From Torymus aiolomorphi (Eukaryota > Arthropoda > Insecta > Hymenoptera > Torymidae): a stretch of DNA of 64,000 nt. The translations under genes were made by a program, and so were the position numbers. The DNA lies in NCBI GenBank assembly GCA_036365515.1, contig CM070875.1, positions 7,034,501-7,098,500 of the forward strand, in the 5' to 3' direction. The notes beneath the pieces were generated by a model, which worked only from the letters and a program-made list of their open reading frames with translations, did no database searches and was not told where the DNA came from. Of the stretch, positions 12,244 to 25,594 are shown one piece after another (the first letter of the stretch is position 1; each line of letters opens with the position of its first letter).

Positions 12244-12740
12244 TAGTATATTTATATTTTAAATAAATAAATTATTCAAAGTCCGTTATATTTGTAAAAA
12301 AATTGAAGTAATTAATTATTTAAATAATTTAAAACGCAAAAAATTATATGTTTTTAGTACGTTTAGTTTTTTCTTTAGCAATTAAGATACCTTATCCGAA
12401 TCTTTTCCAGTGCTCTGCCGCAATAACCATGATTAAAAAAATTAGTTTCTTATTTTCTAGGAAGTGCTCAAAGGATAAAAGCTTAAGCTCTTAATGCCAC
12501 ACAAACTTTTGACTCGAAAAAAGCTGACTTTGCCTTGCTTCTTATGAAAGAAAGAAATTATCAAAAGTCATTACGAATTGTATTCTCTTTAATCGTTCTT
12601 CCAGCTTCCTTTTATTTATCTGTCTCAACGGAGCATATAGCTTGAAACAAACAAATATCGAGTTACCACGCGGACAAAAAATTTTAATAGCCCAGAAAAT
12701 GATCCGCCCTCCGATAAACCCTTAGGGTCAATTAAAGCGT
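12244..12740. other. AT-rich intergenic DNA
   Basis: Nothing recognised. Confidence 0.4.
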
Positions 12741-12941
12741 CGCTCTTCATTAAAATCTATGATCCTTCCACCTCCGAGCCCTGGTTATCCGATAAGGATA
12801 TTTACCCATTACCGCAGCTATACAGTTATACTCACGAAATCACGAGAGACTTTGATGGCTACCGGGGCGTCGAAAAACTCGAAACGAAGCCAATTCCTAC
12901 CTGCAAGCTTCTCGCGTTTCCGAGACTCCGCGGAGCCTTTG

Positions 12942-13010
<69 letters not shown>

Positions 13011-13498
13011 GTCTAATGAAGAAACCTCAAAAAAGCGATCATTAAAAGCGTATCAGCTATTTATATGTATACACACACAGCCGCAGCGTAGCAGAAAAAG
13101 AAGAAGAAAAAAAAAGTTGTGGATGCAGGCGACGAAAATTAATCGTTAACGAAGCCATGGTATCGGCGCGCGCTATAGCGTACATAGATGGCCCAGTAAC
13201 TGCGCGACCGACTCCAGCCATATATCTCTCCCTATTTACGAGGGAATGAGAGGTAAAGAGTCGACCTCATTAGCCGACTTTTGCCTCCTCTATCCTTTTT
13301 TCTCTTCTTTTTCTTCTCCCTCTTTCTCTCTATTTTCGCGCCTGTGTATTGGCTTCGTTATTCACCGATTGCCCACTTCAGGCGTTATACGAGAGCGCAC
13401 GCGAGGCGAAATGAGAAGGAGCTTCTTTGACGGCACTTGGAGTTCTTTGTTTAGAGAGTGATCTTTGCATTTCAGATGCGTGCGGATGTCACTGCCGC

Positions 13499-13533
<35 letters not shown>

Positions 13534-13838
13534 TCACGCAGGTGAAAGAGTTTGTTGTCGTCTCGTCAGATAGTACGTTAAGAGGTTTAAGTGCTTTGGA
13601 ATGCAAACGGGTACTGGGAAATGTGATAAATTACAAGCAGATAATTCGAGCGACTTTGAATTTTGTTAAAGATGGCCCATTATTCGCTTGTATTCGTTGA
13701 ATTATGTATAGTTCTTTCCTATGGTAATAATTATGTTTGTCTTATATCCAGAATATTGTTATAAGAACCTGAAGCTTTTATTTAAAAGATTATTGTTATA
13801 CTGAATTGTTATTAGCTGATTTGTGTGTGTATTCTTAT
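12741..13838. other. CpG-rich island with CA and CTG tracts
   Basis: Contains a (CA)n run (12944-13009) and a CTG/GCC trinucleotide run (about 13495-13530) that gives a poly-Ala frame. Frames here are microsatellite-driven. No splice-supported exon could be defined. Confidence 0.4.
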
Positions 13839-14062
13839 CACTGACAAAGAAAAATTTGATTGACATTGCATTTGAATTTGAATATGGACAATGAAATAAT
13901 TTTATTGAAATAAAAATATTAGATTGTATCGAATGCATATTTCATTGAATTAATTTAATCAATGAAATATTAATTCAATGCAGTCGCGTATTTTTGTTTC
14001 AATAAAATTATTTCATTGTTCATACTGATCCAATTGAATCAAACAAATTTTTTTTCTCACTG
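13839..14062. mobile_element. CACTGA-ended palindromic MITE
   Basis: The ends CACTGACAAAGAAAAATTTG and, inverted, CAGTGAGAAAAAAAATTTG bracket about 224 bp. The inner arms also pair (ATGAAATAATTTTATTGAAA against its inverse near 14000). It has no coding capacity. The ends resemble those of the 15276-15527 element. Confidence 0.7.
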
Positions 14063-14426
14063 TAAATTATGGTAATGGAAAGCAATATCGATCAACAACA
14101 CTGACATATGTAGGAACGGTGGTCTTTTATTAGGTTACTATAAATGCATTAGGCTACTAGATGACCGTTCAATCAAGTAAACAAATGGTGAAATACTAGC
14201 ACCTACTTTTTTCATTCATGCCCTCCCCTTTACATTTATCACCTGCACTTTTCACTTGTACTCAGTTCACAGTAACATCACGTACGAATAAAAGAAGTCT
14301 AAAAATATCGAGGGCTACCGAGTTATGATGACAATTATAATTTTGAGGACAATACTATTAAATTTTACAATGTCATTCAACTTCGTAATACACACGCACC
14401 TCTCAACTACAAAGCCCCCAGTCATG

Positions 14427-14465
<39 letters not shown>

Positions 14466-15275
14466 CCCCTTCAAAAAACTGCCACCCTCGTCGGCAGCGA
14501 CAGGGAAACCCAACACCAGCCGACACGCGTGAATCCCCTAGCTCTTGTCCCCTAAAAACTCTCTCGTTCCCCTCGTGCACTCGCAAAGTGCAACTTCACC
14601 GCCGAAATTCGCGCGCTCTATACTATACAGTGGAGCGACAGCTCGGCTCACACTTCAACTATTTCCGCACGGTTTATTCTCAGGCACATATTGATTCTGA
14701 CCCTACCTTTTGCTTGTGATGTCCAAAAACACCGCGCGCGCGAGTGCAGCGGAGAATGCACCGAGGGAAGCTCCTCGAGAAATTCCGAGACACTCTCGCG
14801 TTTCTCTTAATCCTGCCAATTATAGCAGCCAAGGGGGGAGCCTCGTTAAACATGATTCCCCGTCGTCGTTCCGGGGTGCCGCGCAATTGCCGATATTGAG
14901 AAGCGCGTCTCTCATTATTCTAATTGCGACGGGGGTGGGGGTGTCTATTTTAAGCAGTGCAGCGGGTGAGTGCATCGGCCGATGGTTCCCCCCGTGCGCG
15001 CGGCAGTGTTATTGGAAGCTGGAGGAGTTCAACGTGCGCGCGCTGAGGTATTGTTATGCGGGTCGAAGCGTATAGTTTGAAGTGTGAACGTTGTTGTGAG
15101 AATCTTATTATAGTTGGCGAAGAATTTGTAGAAATAGCGTGGAGAATTATCGTATCTGTGTTAAGAACTCTTAGTTGTTATTTATTTATTATTATTTTTT
15201 TTTATAGGCATATTGCATATTTTGGTTATTTTAAATTTGAAATATTGTATTACGTTAGCAGTTGTTTATTTTTAC
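14063..15275. other. CpG-rich island, no gene recognised
   Basis: A CT run (about 14428-14462) precedes GC-rich DNA to about 15060. The frame at 14710-15075 has no family resemblance and lacks supporting splice or start signals. Confidence 0.35.
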
Positions 15276-15527
15276 ACTGAGAAAAAAGTTTAGTAAAAAT
15301 TATTAATAATTTTGTAAAAATTACTATACTTTCTGGGAAAGCCACCACAAACTGTAAAAACTCAAAAGATTACCATACTTTATAAAAAGTTTTGCTAGAA
15401 AGATAGGAAAGTTTACTATAAGTATTGTAAATTTTACTGTAAAGTATGGTAATTTTTTCGGTTTTTTACAGTTTGTGGTAGCTTTATCAGATAGTATAGT
15501 AATTTTTACAAGACTTTTTTCTCAGTG
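15276..15527. mobile_element. CACTGAGAAAAAAG-ended foldback MITE
   Basis: Starts CACTGAGAAAAAAGT and ends ACTTTTTTCTCAGTG. The arms pair along most of the 252 bp, for example CCACCACAAACTGTAAAAA near 15341 with TTTTTACAGTTTGTGGTAG near 15463. It encodes nothing. CACTG-type ends occur in several DNA transposon groups; the target duplication is not clear. Confidence 0.8.
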
Positions 15528-16080
15528 ACATTTTCTGGGTTAATTCTGGTTTTATATTTAATTGGCATAACTTAGGCTGTTTCATTTTTTTTGTTATGAC
15601 TATTTAACTGTTATAAAAATGGTTTGTATAAATTTGAGTTAAAGGGGAAAGTTTTTGGCTACTGGCTTCCATATAGCTTTTCTTCTCATAACTTCTTTTA
15701 AACGATAATTAACGTTTAGAAAAAGGAAAATTATAGTTAAACGGCACATTACAGTGAGCCTAATTCGCTTTTTGAATTCAATTTTGAAAATTCCAAATAA
15801 AACAACGCATCGGCGAATCAAAAGTAGATTTCCTTCCGAAATCGCACAAAAAAAAACAAAACAAAGGAGACCTGTCCGGTTAAAATCGATCGAATAGATC
15901 CTGAGATAAAACAGTATAAGTATACGCGCGCGTGCACACATGCACCCACACACACACACACACATTTTCTAAAAATAGTGAATTTCGATTTCAAATTTTC
16001 TAAACCACATTCCTTGCATATTTTCTCAAAAATTTTCTTTACTATCACAAAGGAGGAAACAAAATAAAATTAGTCTGTTC
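15528..16080. repeat. Hairpin-ended repeat copy abutting GMC fragment
   Basis: From about 15775 the family's middle and 3' modules are recognisable (CCGGTTAAAATCGATCGAAT near 15877, a CA tract near 15950, a degenerate terminal AGGAGGAAAC near 16053). The GMC pseudogene begins about 110 bp further on. The first 250 bp are AT-rich with no feature. Confidence 0.55.
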
Positions 16081-16186
16081 TCGTAAAGCTATGATAATTA
16101 ATTTTTCTTTTTTATTAAGTAGCCAATTCAAAAATTTACTTAAACTTCCTGCATGTTGTGCATATCGCTATTGTGAATTTCCAGCT

Positions 16187-16525
16187 TTAAATTTTATTGG
16201 TTCTCAACCACCAACCCTCTTTGATCATATCACTTGCTTTCTCAGCAATCATAACAACAGGGGTATTGTAATCGATTTCCTTGTATCCAAGTTCATTCCA
16301 GGCTTGTATCATGGCCCGATAATTCTTGTTTTCGTGAAGAAAATAGCCAGTAGTTAAGGGTCCACCATGACCATGACTTTTAGAATCTTTCGGCGTCTAA
16401 TTTTGGGAAATGAAAAGTGTATTACAACTGAATAGAAAATGATTGAAAATCTGTAATTACAGTTACTCATACCGTGCATTCTCGAATCTTCAGACTTCTT
16501 AAAGTAGGGTAGTACATCGTCAGAA
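16187..16525 (-). pseudogene. GMC oxidoreductase pseudogene with internal deletion
   Basis: GMC proteins are FAD-dependent oxidoreductases of the glucose dehydrogenase/choline dehydrogenase type. One block (about 16525-16476) reads SDDVLPYFKKSEDSRMH, the family's Y/F-x-x-VLPYFKKSED segment, up to a GTATGAG donor. After a short intron-like gap (acceptor AG at 16397-16398) the next block (16396-16187) reads TPKDSKSHGHGGPLTTGYF, then AMIQAWNELGYKEIDYN, then TPVVMIAEKASDMIKEGW and a TAA stop. In intact members the last segment lies at the extreme C terminus, several hundred residues after the NELGY segment, so the middle is deleted in frame. The two exon blocks also do not join in phase. The 5' side is cut off at about 16530 by repeat DNA. 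A functional protein is unlikely. Confidence 0.8.
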
Positions 16526-16529
16526 GTTT

Positions 16530-17235
16530 AAAAGAGCTACCTCTGTACGAAATTTCATAATGGTTTATTCATTTTTACTGCAGTTATTGTGCGACAACGA
16601 AAACGCAATTTTTTCTTCAATAATTTTTTTCTCATTAAACTATCGATATAACCTCTTGAAATATTTACAGGAAGAAGTACTTTTTATGCTTGGTAACTGG
16701 AAAAATTTGATGTAAAAATATGAAATATTCTCTGAGATGAAAATTATAGAAGAAAATTACACAATTACCTTAATAACAAATGAAGGAAAATAGATATTCA
16801 AATGTTTAAAGAAAGAAAATGTAGCTAATTCAATGCCCTTCAAATGCATTTCAAAAAATTGAAAAAAAAATTGCCCTATCATATAAAAATATACAAAAAA
16901 GTGAAATTTCAAAATCTTTTTTTGGTCATAAAACAAAAGAAAGTCAGTAAACATTTAAAAACTATTGTGGATTTGAAGAAAATCAGCATTGTCTTGTCGA
17001 CCTTGTTCGATGCGTCCTCGAGATATCTTCTATTCACACCCACATCCACACCCACGCCCACACCCACATCCACACCCCCCCTCCACACACACACACACAT
17101 ACACACACATATATACACACACAGACACACAGACAGGAAAAAAATATTGTCAAAATCAAAAAAATTTTATGCCACTATTCTTAAAAAATGTTTTAATACT
17201 GTTTTGTCCGAAAATTATTTTATAGTATAGTTTAT
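16530..17235. repeat. Hairpin-ended repeat family, 5' module and CA-rich segment
   Basis: TATTGTGCGACAACGAAAAC near 16586 is the inverse of the block at 1026. A C/A-rich tract (about 17036-17135) follows. Frames made of His/Thr/Pro or Cys/Val cross it and are spurious. Confidence 0.55.
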
Positions 17236-17320
17236 GTTTAAATATATAGGATTGTATTTGTAACCGCATTAAATTCGCTAGTAACAAATTTGCTTGAAAT
17301 TTCCTGCGGGTGTGCCTAAT

Positions 17321-18417
17321 AGGGGAAGGTGGGGTGGTAGTGGCACCCTAACTTTAACTAAAGATTGCAATTAAATGTGGACAATTTTCAATAATTTAGA
17401 AAAAGAAATAAATAAATGAATATATCTAGAAACTCAATTGATGATAAAAAAATTTTATTTTAAACTATAATTTATTTTAATCAGCCAAAAATATAAACCT
17501 TGAAAAATGCTCTCCGTGCCCCACTAGCGGGTGGAAAGTGGCACAGCGTGGGGCATGAGTGGCACGATCATCGTGACGTCGTAATGTATACCTATATATA
17601 TTTTAAGAAGTATGTAAATGTATACCTGATGATCAGATGAATGGTTTTTAAATAATATAATGCAAAATGGTTATCATTAAACTTGGAAACATGAAATTTT
17701 ATTTTTTAAGAATAATATCTATCTATTTTTCTTTTGTAAACTCTAACCATTATCTACTATTATTACTTGTATGTATACCTTGCCCCTTATATTAAACTTT
17801 TCCGCACTTATGTTTTTAATCTGTGTGTATACGTTATTACACAAATTTTTGATTAATGCTAATTTAATTAATACTAAATGAAATAATACTAATTAAACCT
17901 GATTAAACAGGTCACGGAGTCAACCCATCTTTGGTTATTTTGAAGGTTAACAATCGACGAACAGCGCAGACGCCGCCATCGCCACCGCGCGCCGCTCTGT
18001 TGATGTGCGCCAAGCGCCACCCGTGCCCCGCATCCCGTGCCACCCGTGCCCCATATTATCATAATTTTTAAACATTATTCAAATTGTTTATAATAAGTTT
18101 TAAACAAAAAACAAAATAGGAGTTCAAAGATCGTGACTCAAGCTACCAAACGGATTTAGTTTCATTTTAAAAAAGTATTATTTTCAAGTAGTATCATCTT
18201 CATTAAAAATGAAGCCAACCTTTTTTTGTTGCTCCGAATTTTAAATTCACCTAGTTAATTAATAAAATTTTTATTGTATATTATAAGTCGGAAGAAAAAT
18301 ACTAGAAGTATTTTAGATTAATATTTTTCTATAATTTAATTATTTACATATATTAATATGTAAGATATTTAGGTGCCAAACTGTGCTGCCTTGCTCCTCG
18401 TGCCCCACCTTCCTCTA
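17321..18417. mobile_element. 1.1-kb TIR element with GTGCCCC motifs
   Basis: The left edge AGGGGAAGGTGGGGTGGTAG matches the inverted right edge (AGAGGAAGGTGGGGCACGAG, reading back from about 18417). Inner sequence carries further GTGCCCC/GGGGCAC words at about 17515-17560 and 18000-18055. There is no open frame of note, so it would be non-autonomous. Confidence 0.6.
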
Positions 18418-20994
18418 CATACTGTACTTTACAGTAAAAATGTTGCGTTATATTAAATTATTTAATCCGTTAGGAGAATTTGTTTGAAATTTAATACACT
18501 TTACATTGAAAATATTGTATCTGCATTACATATTTGATATATGTAGATTAATGCAATAGCTATGCATCTAATTGAAAATTAATGTGCATCTGATTGAATT
18601 GTATGGTAATATTTGTGGTAAAATGCATAAATTTTCAAATATACCTTAAATAAATGTTAATGTCCAAGTACATTAAAATTCAAGTACAAATGGTGCTGAG
18701 AAGTGCATTAAAATTCATGTTATTTTTAACAGTGATACCTACTAAATACATAATAATTAATTGTAACAGGGTGAATCTGACGGAGTCTGCGTTGCCTATA
18801 CGCCCTGGGCAGCTCACGCACTCCCCTTACCTTATTACAACGCCGCGTGTACTTTACCTGCGTAGTGCACACGGCTTTTCCCCGTCAGTTTCCTCGTTCT
18901 CTCGTTGCCGGCAGCTAACTGCAAAGTCGGAGAAGGGGGAGGTCGGACGGGAGGAATCGGGTCGTAAAAGAAGAAACTCGCGAATGTAAGATAAAAATCA
19001 CAAAACACTTTATTCACGAATTCAAAGATAACACACCTATATGAGCGGTTCGCGGCCGGAGCTGCCGCTGCAGCACGCGCACAATACAATTCAACGCGCG
19101 GTGGCCACTTACTTTGTCTATAGTTCGCTATCGCTTTCTCGCTCGCTCTGCCGCTCGCTCTGAAGATCGGCTGCTCTTCCTCTCTTCCTTTCAGGCCCAC
19201 ACCCCTCGCACACTCTTACACTCTCACACTCTTTTACCCTCTAGACGTTACCGTCACATAATATACTAAACGAAAAAAAAATTACATTGCGCCATATTTT
19301 TCTTCTAAAGACATCATATGGTTATTTTTTGTTAGTCTCTTACTCAAAAACTGAATTATATAACATATTAGGTATTCATTTATATCTTGAAAAAAAGAAA
19401 AATCATAACGTCCAACTGGACCCGCCGAAAGCACTCGTAAATTCAAAAGCAGGGGCGCTAGCCGCGCGACGAAAGCTACATCGCACTCAGCGCAACTCCT
19501 CCTCTCTTGCTCGGCAACGAACGAGCGAATGCTCGATCTCCCCCGCAAACCAAACTCTCGCGGACGCGCGCAAGTCGAGTGCGTCCGGCATATAATATCC
19601 GAGCGCTATATGCAGCCGCGGAAATATCGCGACGGCGATGGTGCAAGCATATATAAACGAAAAAACGCGTTCAGAACACAACGTTATTTAATCCACTGAA
19701 AAGTTGCTCGACCCGCGCGCGGGCATATACCACACGTCGGACGCGAGGCGTGCGTAAAAAAATCACTGCGAATTTCCGGGGCAAATTAGCCGTCGGACTA
19801 ATAAAAAGTTACACGACGACGCCGCCGCCACGCAGATGCTTCGCCCGCAAAAAAATTGTCCGCGGCCTTTGTTAATACAAAAAACGAGCGCGAAGTCATA
19901 TATAATGCCTATATGCGTTTCTCTTTCCTCCGTCTCTTTTCCTCTTACCGAAAAATAAAAAAAAAAAAAAATTGGCCGCCACGGGCGGGGGAAAAAGTTG
20001 GACGTGAATAAAGTTGGCGGTCGCGCGACCGCGCGCGAAGTACACATGATTTTCTCTTCCTCCTCCTCCGTGCACGTGCGCGTGCGATCATAAATTAGCC
20101 ATACAACACCGCGAAACTTCGCACACACACATACAGCCGCGATACTTTTTTCGCGCGTTCAAGGGGAAAAACCTCCGCGGGATGTATAGGAGAAAATTAG
20201 ACGAGAAAAGAGGGACACGAGATGCAATCAGAATGTCGGGGGGAGGGGGGGGGGGGTAGAGAAGCGGTCGAGCGTGAAAAATAGATGGGATGAAAGCCGG
20301 GATTGACGCGAGCGTTTAGTTTTTAGCGTGAAATTAAGTCGTGTTTGATCGTTATGGCAAACTGCGGTGGTGTGTACGTGTGCGCGTGTCTGTGAGAGAG
20401 AAACGGAGAGCGGAGCGAGATTTAAATCGTTGAGTATTTATTGCGTGGGGAATTGTGAGTTTGCTCGTCGCGAGATTGGGTTTTAATTTATGAAACGAGG
20501 GTTTGTGTTTTGCTGGGGTGTATTGGGAAGCGTTGAATAAATTTTAAACTAATGAATTTTATTATCAGAATTGTATTTCGTGATGTCTGGTTTATTTATT
20601 ATCGTATTAATTAGACAACAAGGTGAGGCAGTGTATTTATAGCTTTTTATACTTCTGTATGACTTTATTAATAATAATTATATATTCACTAGTATAATCC
20701 AAATGCGCTGCGCGCGTACTATTTTGTTTTTTATGTTATGAATATATAATTTTTCATTATGATTTCATTTTAATTGGTTTAAATGATAGGATAATCAGAT
20801 CATTTTTCAAAGCATGACAAAATTAATCTTTTTATTCTAATTTGATTTTATTATTTAGTTTTAATTAGTTTTAAATATAGTTAAGAATAAAAATTCAATT
20901 TCAACAATTCAAATGTAGCGGATTTCGCGCCTATTCCTTACAGACCAATCAAAATTACTCTTTAAGTGTTTCACAACATCCGGTCATCGTTTTT
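18418..20994. other. AT-rich DNA then a large CpG-rich island (18.8-20.5 kb)
   Basis: Dense in CGCG and purine/pyrimidine tracts (G run near 20240). Frames overlap on both strands and have no recognisable family. It is one of the longest CpG-rich islands in the window and may be regulatory. Confidence 0.35.
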
Positions 20995-20998
20995 TTAA

Positions 20999-21358
20999 GG
21001 TGATGTGAAATACCGACATAATTTTCAAACATGGATATCTCATGAAAATACCAATAGAATCGTCTAAAAAAAAATCTGAGTATAGTATTAACATATACGG
21101 AGCGCTTGACAAACGTGTTTTTTAAAAAAATATATGAGAATTTATTTAATTAAATAAAAATCGTACTGTCGGTAAGTAGGAATCTGCAATTGACCTACTT
21201 TTCAAACGAGCATATCTAACGAAAATGCTAATAGAATCACTCAAAAAAATTCCTGGATATAGTGTTTATGTGTACAGAGCGCTTGACAAAATTTGTTTTC
21301 CGAATAAACGCTTGAATGTTGATTTAAAAAATATTGAAATTCACGGTTTCACATGGTC
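20999..21358. mobile_element. TTAA-flanked 360-bp MITE, copy 1
   Basis: TTAA at 20995-20998 and 21359-21362 flanks a 360-bp element. The ends read GGTGATGTGAAA and, inverted, GACCATGTGAAA. It is about 90% similar by eye to the copy at 37578-37936, including CATGGATATCTCATGAAAAT and GAGCGCTTGACAAA (twice). TTAA target sites are known for piggyBac and Sola3 groups; which one drove this family is not visible. Confidence 0.85.
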
Positions 21359-21362
21359 TTAA

Positions 21363-23486
21363 GAGAGGAATAGTAATATTCATTTTACTTGTAGATTGCT
21401 CATCGAATTTATTGTTCATTTCATATTTATTAAACGGTCATTTTTATTTTAAATTTGGAGAGTGCAACAATCATAACATAACATTAAATTATGCATTTTA
21501 TCGAATTCGCTACGTTATTCTATTATTAACGTGTGAAAATGTATTTTGTTTGTTTCTCCGAACGCCGAATGTGTAATTTTAATATAAAGTATTCATATAC
21601 AAAGCGTTCTACGAAATTTATATTATCGATAATAATTAGAGATTGTAAATGCAATATCAATAAATTTGGCTATAGATTTTATCTTTTGTAATTACCATAA
21701 TTAACATGCACGTGAATTCGCGCGTATTCTCTTACAAACTGAAAAACAAATTAATTGTTCACATCAACGTAACAAAGTATCGCGATGCTAATGTCACACT
21801 TCCATTCAATATTCCTACTACGTCAACATTGAACACACTTAACGCACCTATATACGCGCTCGGAACATTTATCAGTACGCCGAGAAACCTTACCTGTACA
21901 AATTCGCAAACCCATCGCTCGCGATTAAATCTACATATATATAAAGCGAGGGGTGGGGAGGGGGGGGGACGCACAAAACATATCGTCGCAATTTCCGCCG
22001 ATGACACCATTCTACTTCCGCTGCATTCACGCGACAGAAAAAACGAGACAGAGAGAGAAAAAAATATAATAAAACTCGCGCGCTCGCGCGCCACGATAAA
22101 TAATCGCTTCCTCTAATTTCACAGCTGACGAATACACGATGATTTTTCAGGCTTGACGCGCGCGTCCACTCGGCGCATAGGACCCGATAAGCGCGCGCGC
22201 GCGTGGCGGAAAAACTGCACACCTGACGCGCACGAGAAAGCGACGGATAATGCAAAAATAAAGGGCGGCAGGAAAAATGATCCGTACACAGGGCTATGTA
22301 TGTATGTGCGGGGTGGAAGCCGAGGGACGATTGATCTTTGCGAGGTATAGTGGACGGCGCCGCGAGTATTAATCACTCAGGGGGGCGCAAAAAGAAAATG
22401 CAAATGGCGTTTCATCAGTAGGGCTCTTTTATCTCTTGCGGGTGGTGGTGTATGTGCGTACACGTCGCGTCGTTTCTTTTTTGGCCTTTTTGCCGACGAC
22501 TAGCGGCGACAATTTGCTGCTAAATAACGTGCGAGAAGGGGTGGAGGGAGTTGGTTTGTTCGAATGCGTTGGGTCGGGAAGCTTCGTTAGGATGTGTGTC
22601 TAGGTGGTCGTGTGAGCAGTGGCAATTCTTGTTTTCACGGTTTGATTTTGTGGTGATAAACGATATTTACGGGTCTATTTTAAAATATAACGTGAACTCT
22701 TTCGTATAAGTTTTTTTTTTCGTTGTCGATTAACATTTAAGGGTACTGAATGTTTCAAGAAGGTTTATTTTACTATGAAAATACGCAGTAAAAGCACGTA
22801 AAGTATAATTGAAGTTAACCATAAAATGAAAATTATTACGGGTTAAGATGTAATAACACGTAGCTTATCAAATTTAACGTTTGCGACGATTTCATTTACA
22901 TTTTTATAATACACAATACGCGATTCAGCTCACTGATAGTTCCCAAAGCAATTTTAGACTTCGTTAAAAAATATTTTCAACAAGAAAGAACGCCAATTAC
23001 ACATAACTCCTCTCATTTATCCTTATATATTCCACGCGTGATATCCGCTAAAATAAATCCTGACCGTAATTTTTTCATCCATTAAAACCTGTCGTTACTA
23101 CGTGATTTATAATCAACACCAACAGAAGCGCAAACAAAAAAATACACTTGATTATTCGATATACACGAGAAAATCGTTGGCAGCGTCAACTCGCGGGCGA
23201 ATTCACGCGCAGCAGTAGCTTCGCGAACTCCGTTCGCGCAATTGTACAATAAGCGAGTTACTAAATTGATTTGATTTGACGGCAAAAGCAATTCCGTTTA
23301 CCGTGGGGCGGCGCGGGGAAGCCTATAAAATTTAACGTCTCTGCGCGCGCGCTCTCTCCGCCGCTATGCTGCAGTTCTGGAAAACTTTCCGGTAATTGCA
23401 TTTTAATAATAATCGAGCATTTACTTGTGTGCCATTCACAAATAACGCGCTCGCCGAGGGAGTATAAGTAAATTTGCAGGGAATTC

Positions 23487-23520
<34 letters not shown>

Positions 23521-25594
23521 TTTCCTTCGGTTTATTATTGGGTGCACGCGGCGGAGTGAGGTTACGGGTGTGCGTTATTAATGGGTGTTTAAATGTAATG
23601 AGTGGAGAATTATAACGATAACTATTATATTAGTGTTTATTGTAACGATTGATATTCGGTGTAGCCCGTAATTGAGCGGTTTTGTTTTTTATTAAATTAA
23701 ATTTAATGTGCATTCTGTACTATATAAATTAAAACAGTGTATCAATATTTTTCAAACGTAAAATAAAAGTTAATTTCTATTTGCCAATTCGATATTATAG
23801 TTCAATTACTACGCGAAAAAAATAAATGATTGATTCTACGTTTCACACAATTGATAATTAACTTACATTAAATGACAAGGTAATCAAGGAGCGCGGGAGC
23901 GGTCCGAAGGCAAGTGTATAAGAAAAGGTCTGAGGGTCGGCCGCGCTATATATACATTGAAATGGGTGCCCAAGAAATTGAAATATTTACTGCAACTTTC
24001 GATCGCTTTTATATTAACTCAAATTAATTCTATATACAACGATATCGGTACAGAAATATCATAAAGAAAAAGTAGAACCTCGATTTTAGAGGGTGTAATC
24101 GGCATTCTAATTTTAAATACAAAGTTATTCTTACTATAAATAAAGTTAAATTTAATGTTTTTTTTTTTACTAATTTAAGATTTTCCTAAGCCAGGTTATT
24201 TCACTAGTGCAAATAAATTAGATAACCATTATTTTTTTTCCGCGTACGAAGTATTTACCGAAATATTTCGAAAAACAACAAGTTTTTCGGATAAAAACAA
24301 GCTATTATCATTCAAACACCATCACCACCTATTCTCGCTCAATAAAACCAAACACTCCACTACATCGACGATACACTCGATTCCCTATCCAAAATAAATA
24401 AAAACCATAGGATTTCTAAATTTCCCCGACCTCTATACACACCACCATCCATCCATTAATATTGACACCCTTGCCGCAGCATCCCCGCGCGACTCCTCTC
24501 GAATTATTCATTGGCGCGGTAATCCCAAAACACGCGCGCGGCCGCTAACGAAATTTCGTTAATTTCATCCAATCTGTCGGTCCATCGCCATCAAAGCCGT
24601 TGCCGAGCACACGCGACAATTTGAAATTCATCCGCCGCGCGGGTAATTATCAGCCTTTGAGGGCGATATAAGCTCCGGGGAGGAGAAAAAAAAAATGAGC
24701 CGCGTTCGCGCAGAAAAACAGCCTCGACGTAATTAAGCGGTGGCGGCTTTAAACTGACGCGCGCGCATAGAGAGAGGAAAAGGTACATGCGCGCAGGCTT
24801 TTCATTAAACGCGTAGGTATACCTATACACACACGGTTGCGGCTCTTGGCCGAAACTGAATCGCGCGTGTCCCTCTTTTGAGTCTGCATTTTTATGCTCT
24901 TTGACTTTGTGCTGTGCGGCTGCTGGTGCTTTGTAATTTTTTTTGTCTACCCCGGCTGACCAAGATAAACCTTTTTCTCGCCCGTCCTTCCCCTTTGCTA
25001 CCCATGAGGCGGTTGGCCAGCTGCGTGTTGACACTTAATTTTTTGGGTAGCTTTATGCACCGCTTTGCGCGGACCAGGCAGCTGAGGCTCCTCGGAATTG
25101 TTCGGTTTATTACCGCACGGTGGTCTACTGCGTTCGCGCGCCTGTGTGTGCCCGGGTGTCGGTGCGCGAGGAAATTTTCATCGCCTTTTGCACGAGGAGT
25201 GACATTTTAATTTACGCTTGTTTGCCGCTTATTTTTCCCGAGGCCACCGCGGGTGCTTGAAAAATGACTTTGAGGAAAGATTATTTTTTTGCCCGCGTCT
25301 GGATTATTATGTTACTTGGTGTGCTGGGAAGAGCCGAGTTGGTTAATTGTTTGGTTACTAACGTGGATAAACGTTTGTTTTTATGTAACATTTAAGTAAA
25401 ACTATATTTATTTTATCCTCGGTAAGTAAAAAATTTATCTTTAATTAAGTATGATTTCTCGTTAGGTTTTAGTTAAGCTACGGGCAATGGTACTGTAAAT
25501 TTCAGTTGTATACGTAAATATCGAACAAAAGCAAAATGTTTAAATAAATAAAAAAGAATCATAAACATAATCTAACAGCGACACTTTGGCGAGG
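21363..25594. other. Intergenic DNA with CpG-rich islands (21.9-22.6, 23.1-23.6, 24.5-25.3 kb)
   Basis: Alternating AT-rich DNA and CpG islands. A GA run lies at about 23488-23517. Frames on both strands in the islands (up to 147 codons at 24591-25034, minus) show no recognised domain. No RNA gene was seen. Confidence 0.35.

Noticed and set aside
13458..13700. Frame with poly-Ala tract, possible transcription factor exon
   Set aside because: The Ala tract is a CTG/GCC microsatellite and the rest shows no domain or codon bias.
16091..16357. Plus-strand frame of 88 codons
   Set aside because: It is the antisense shadow of the GMC pseudogene.
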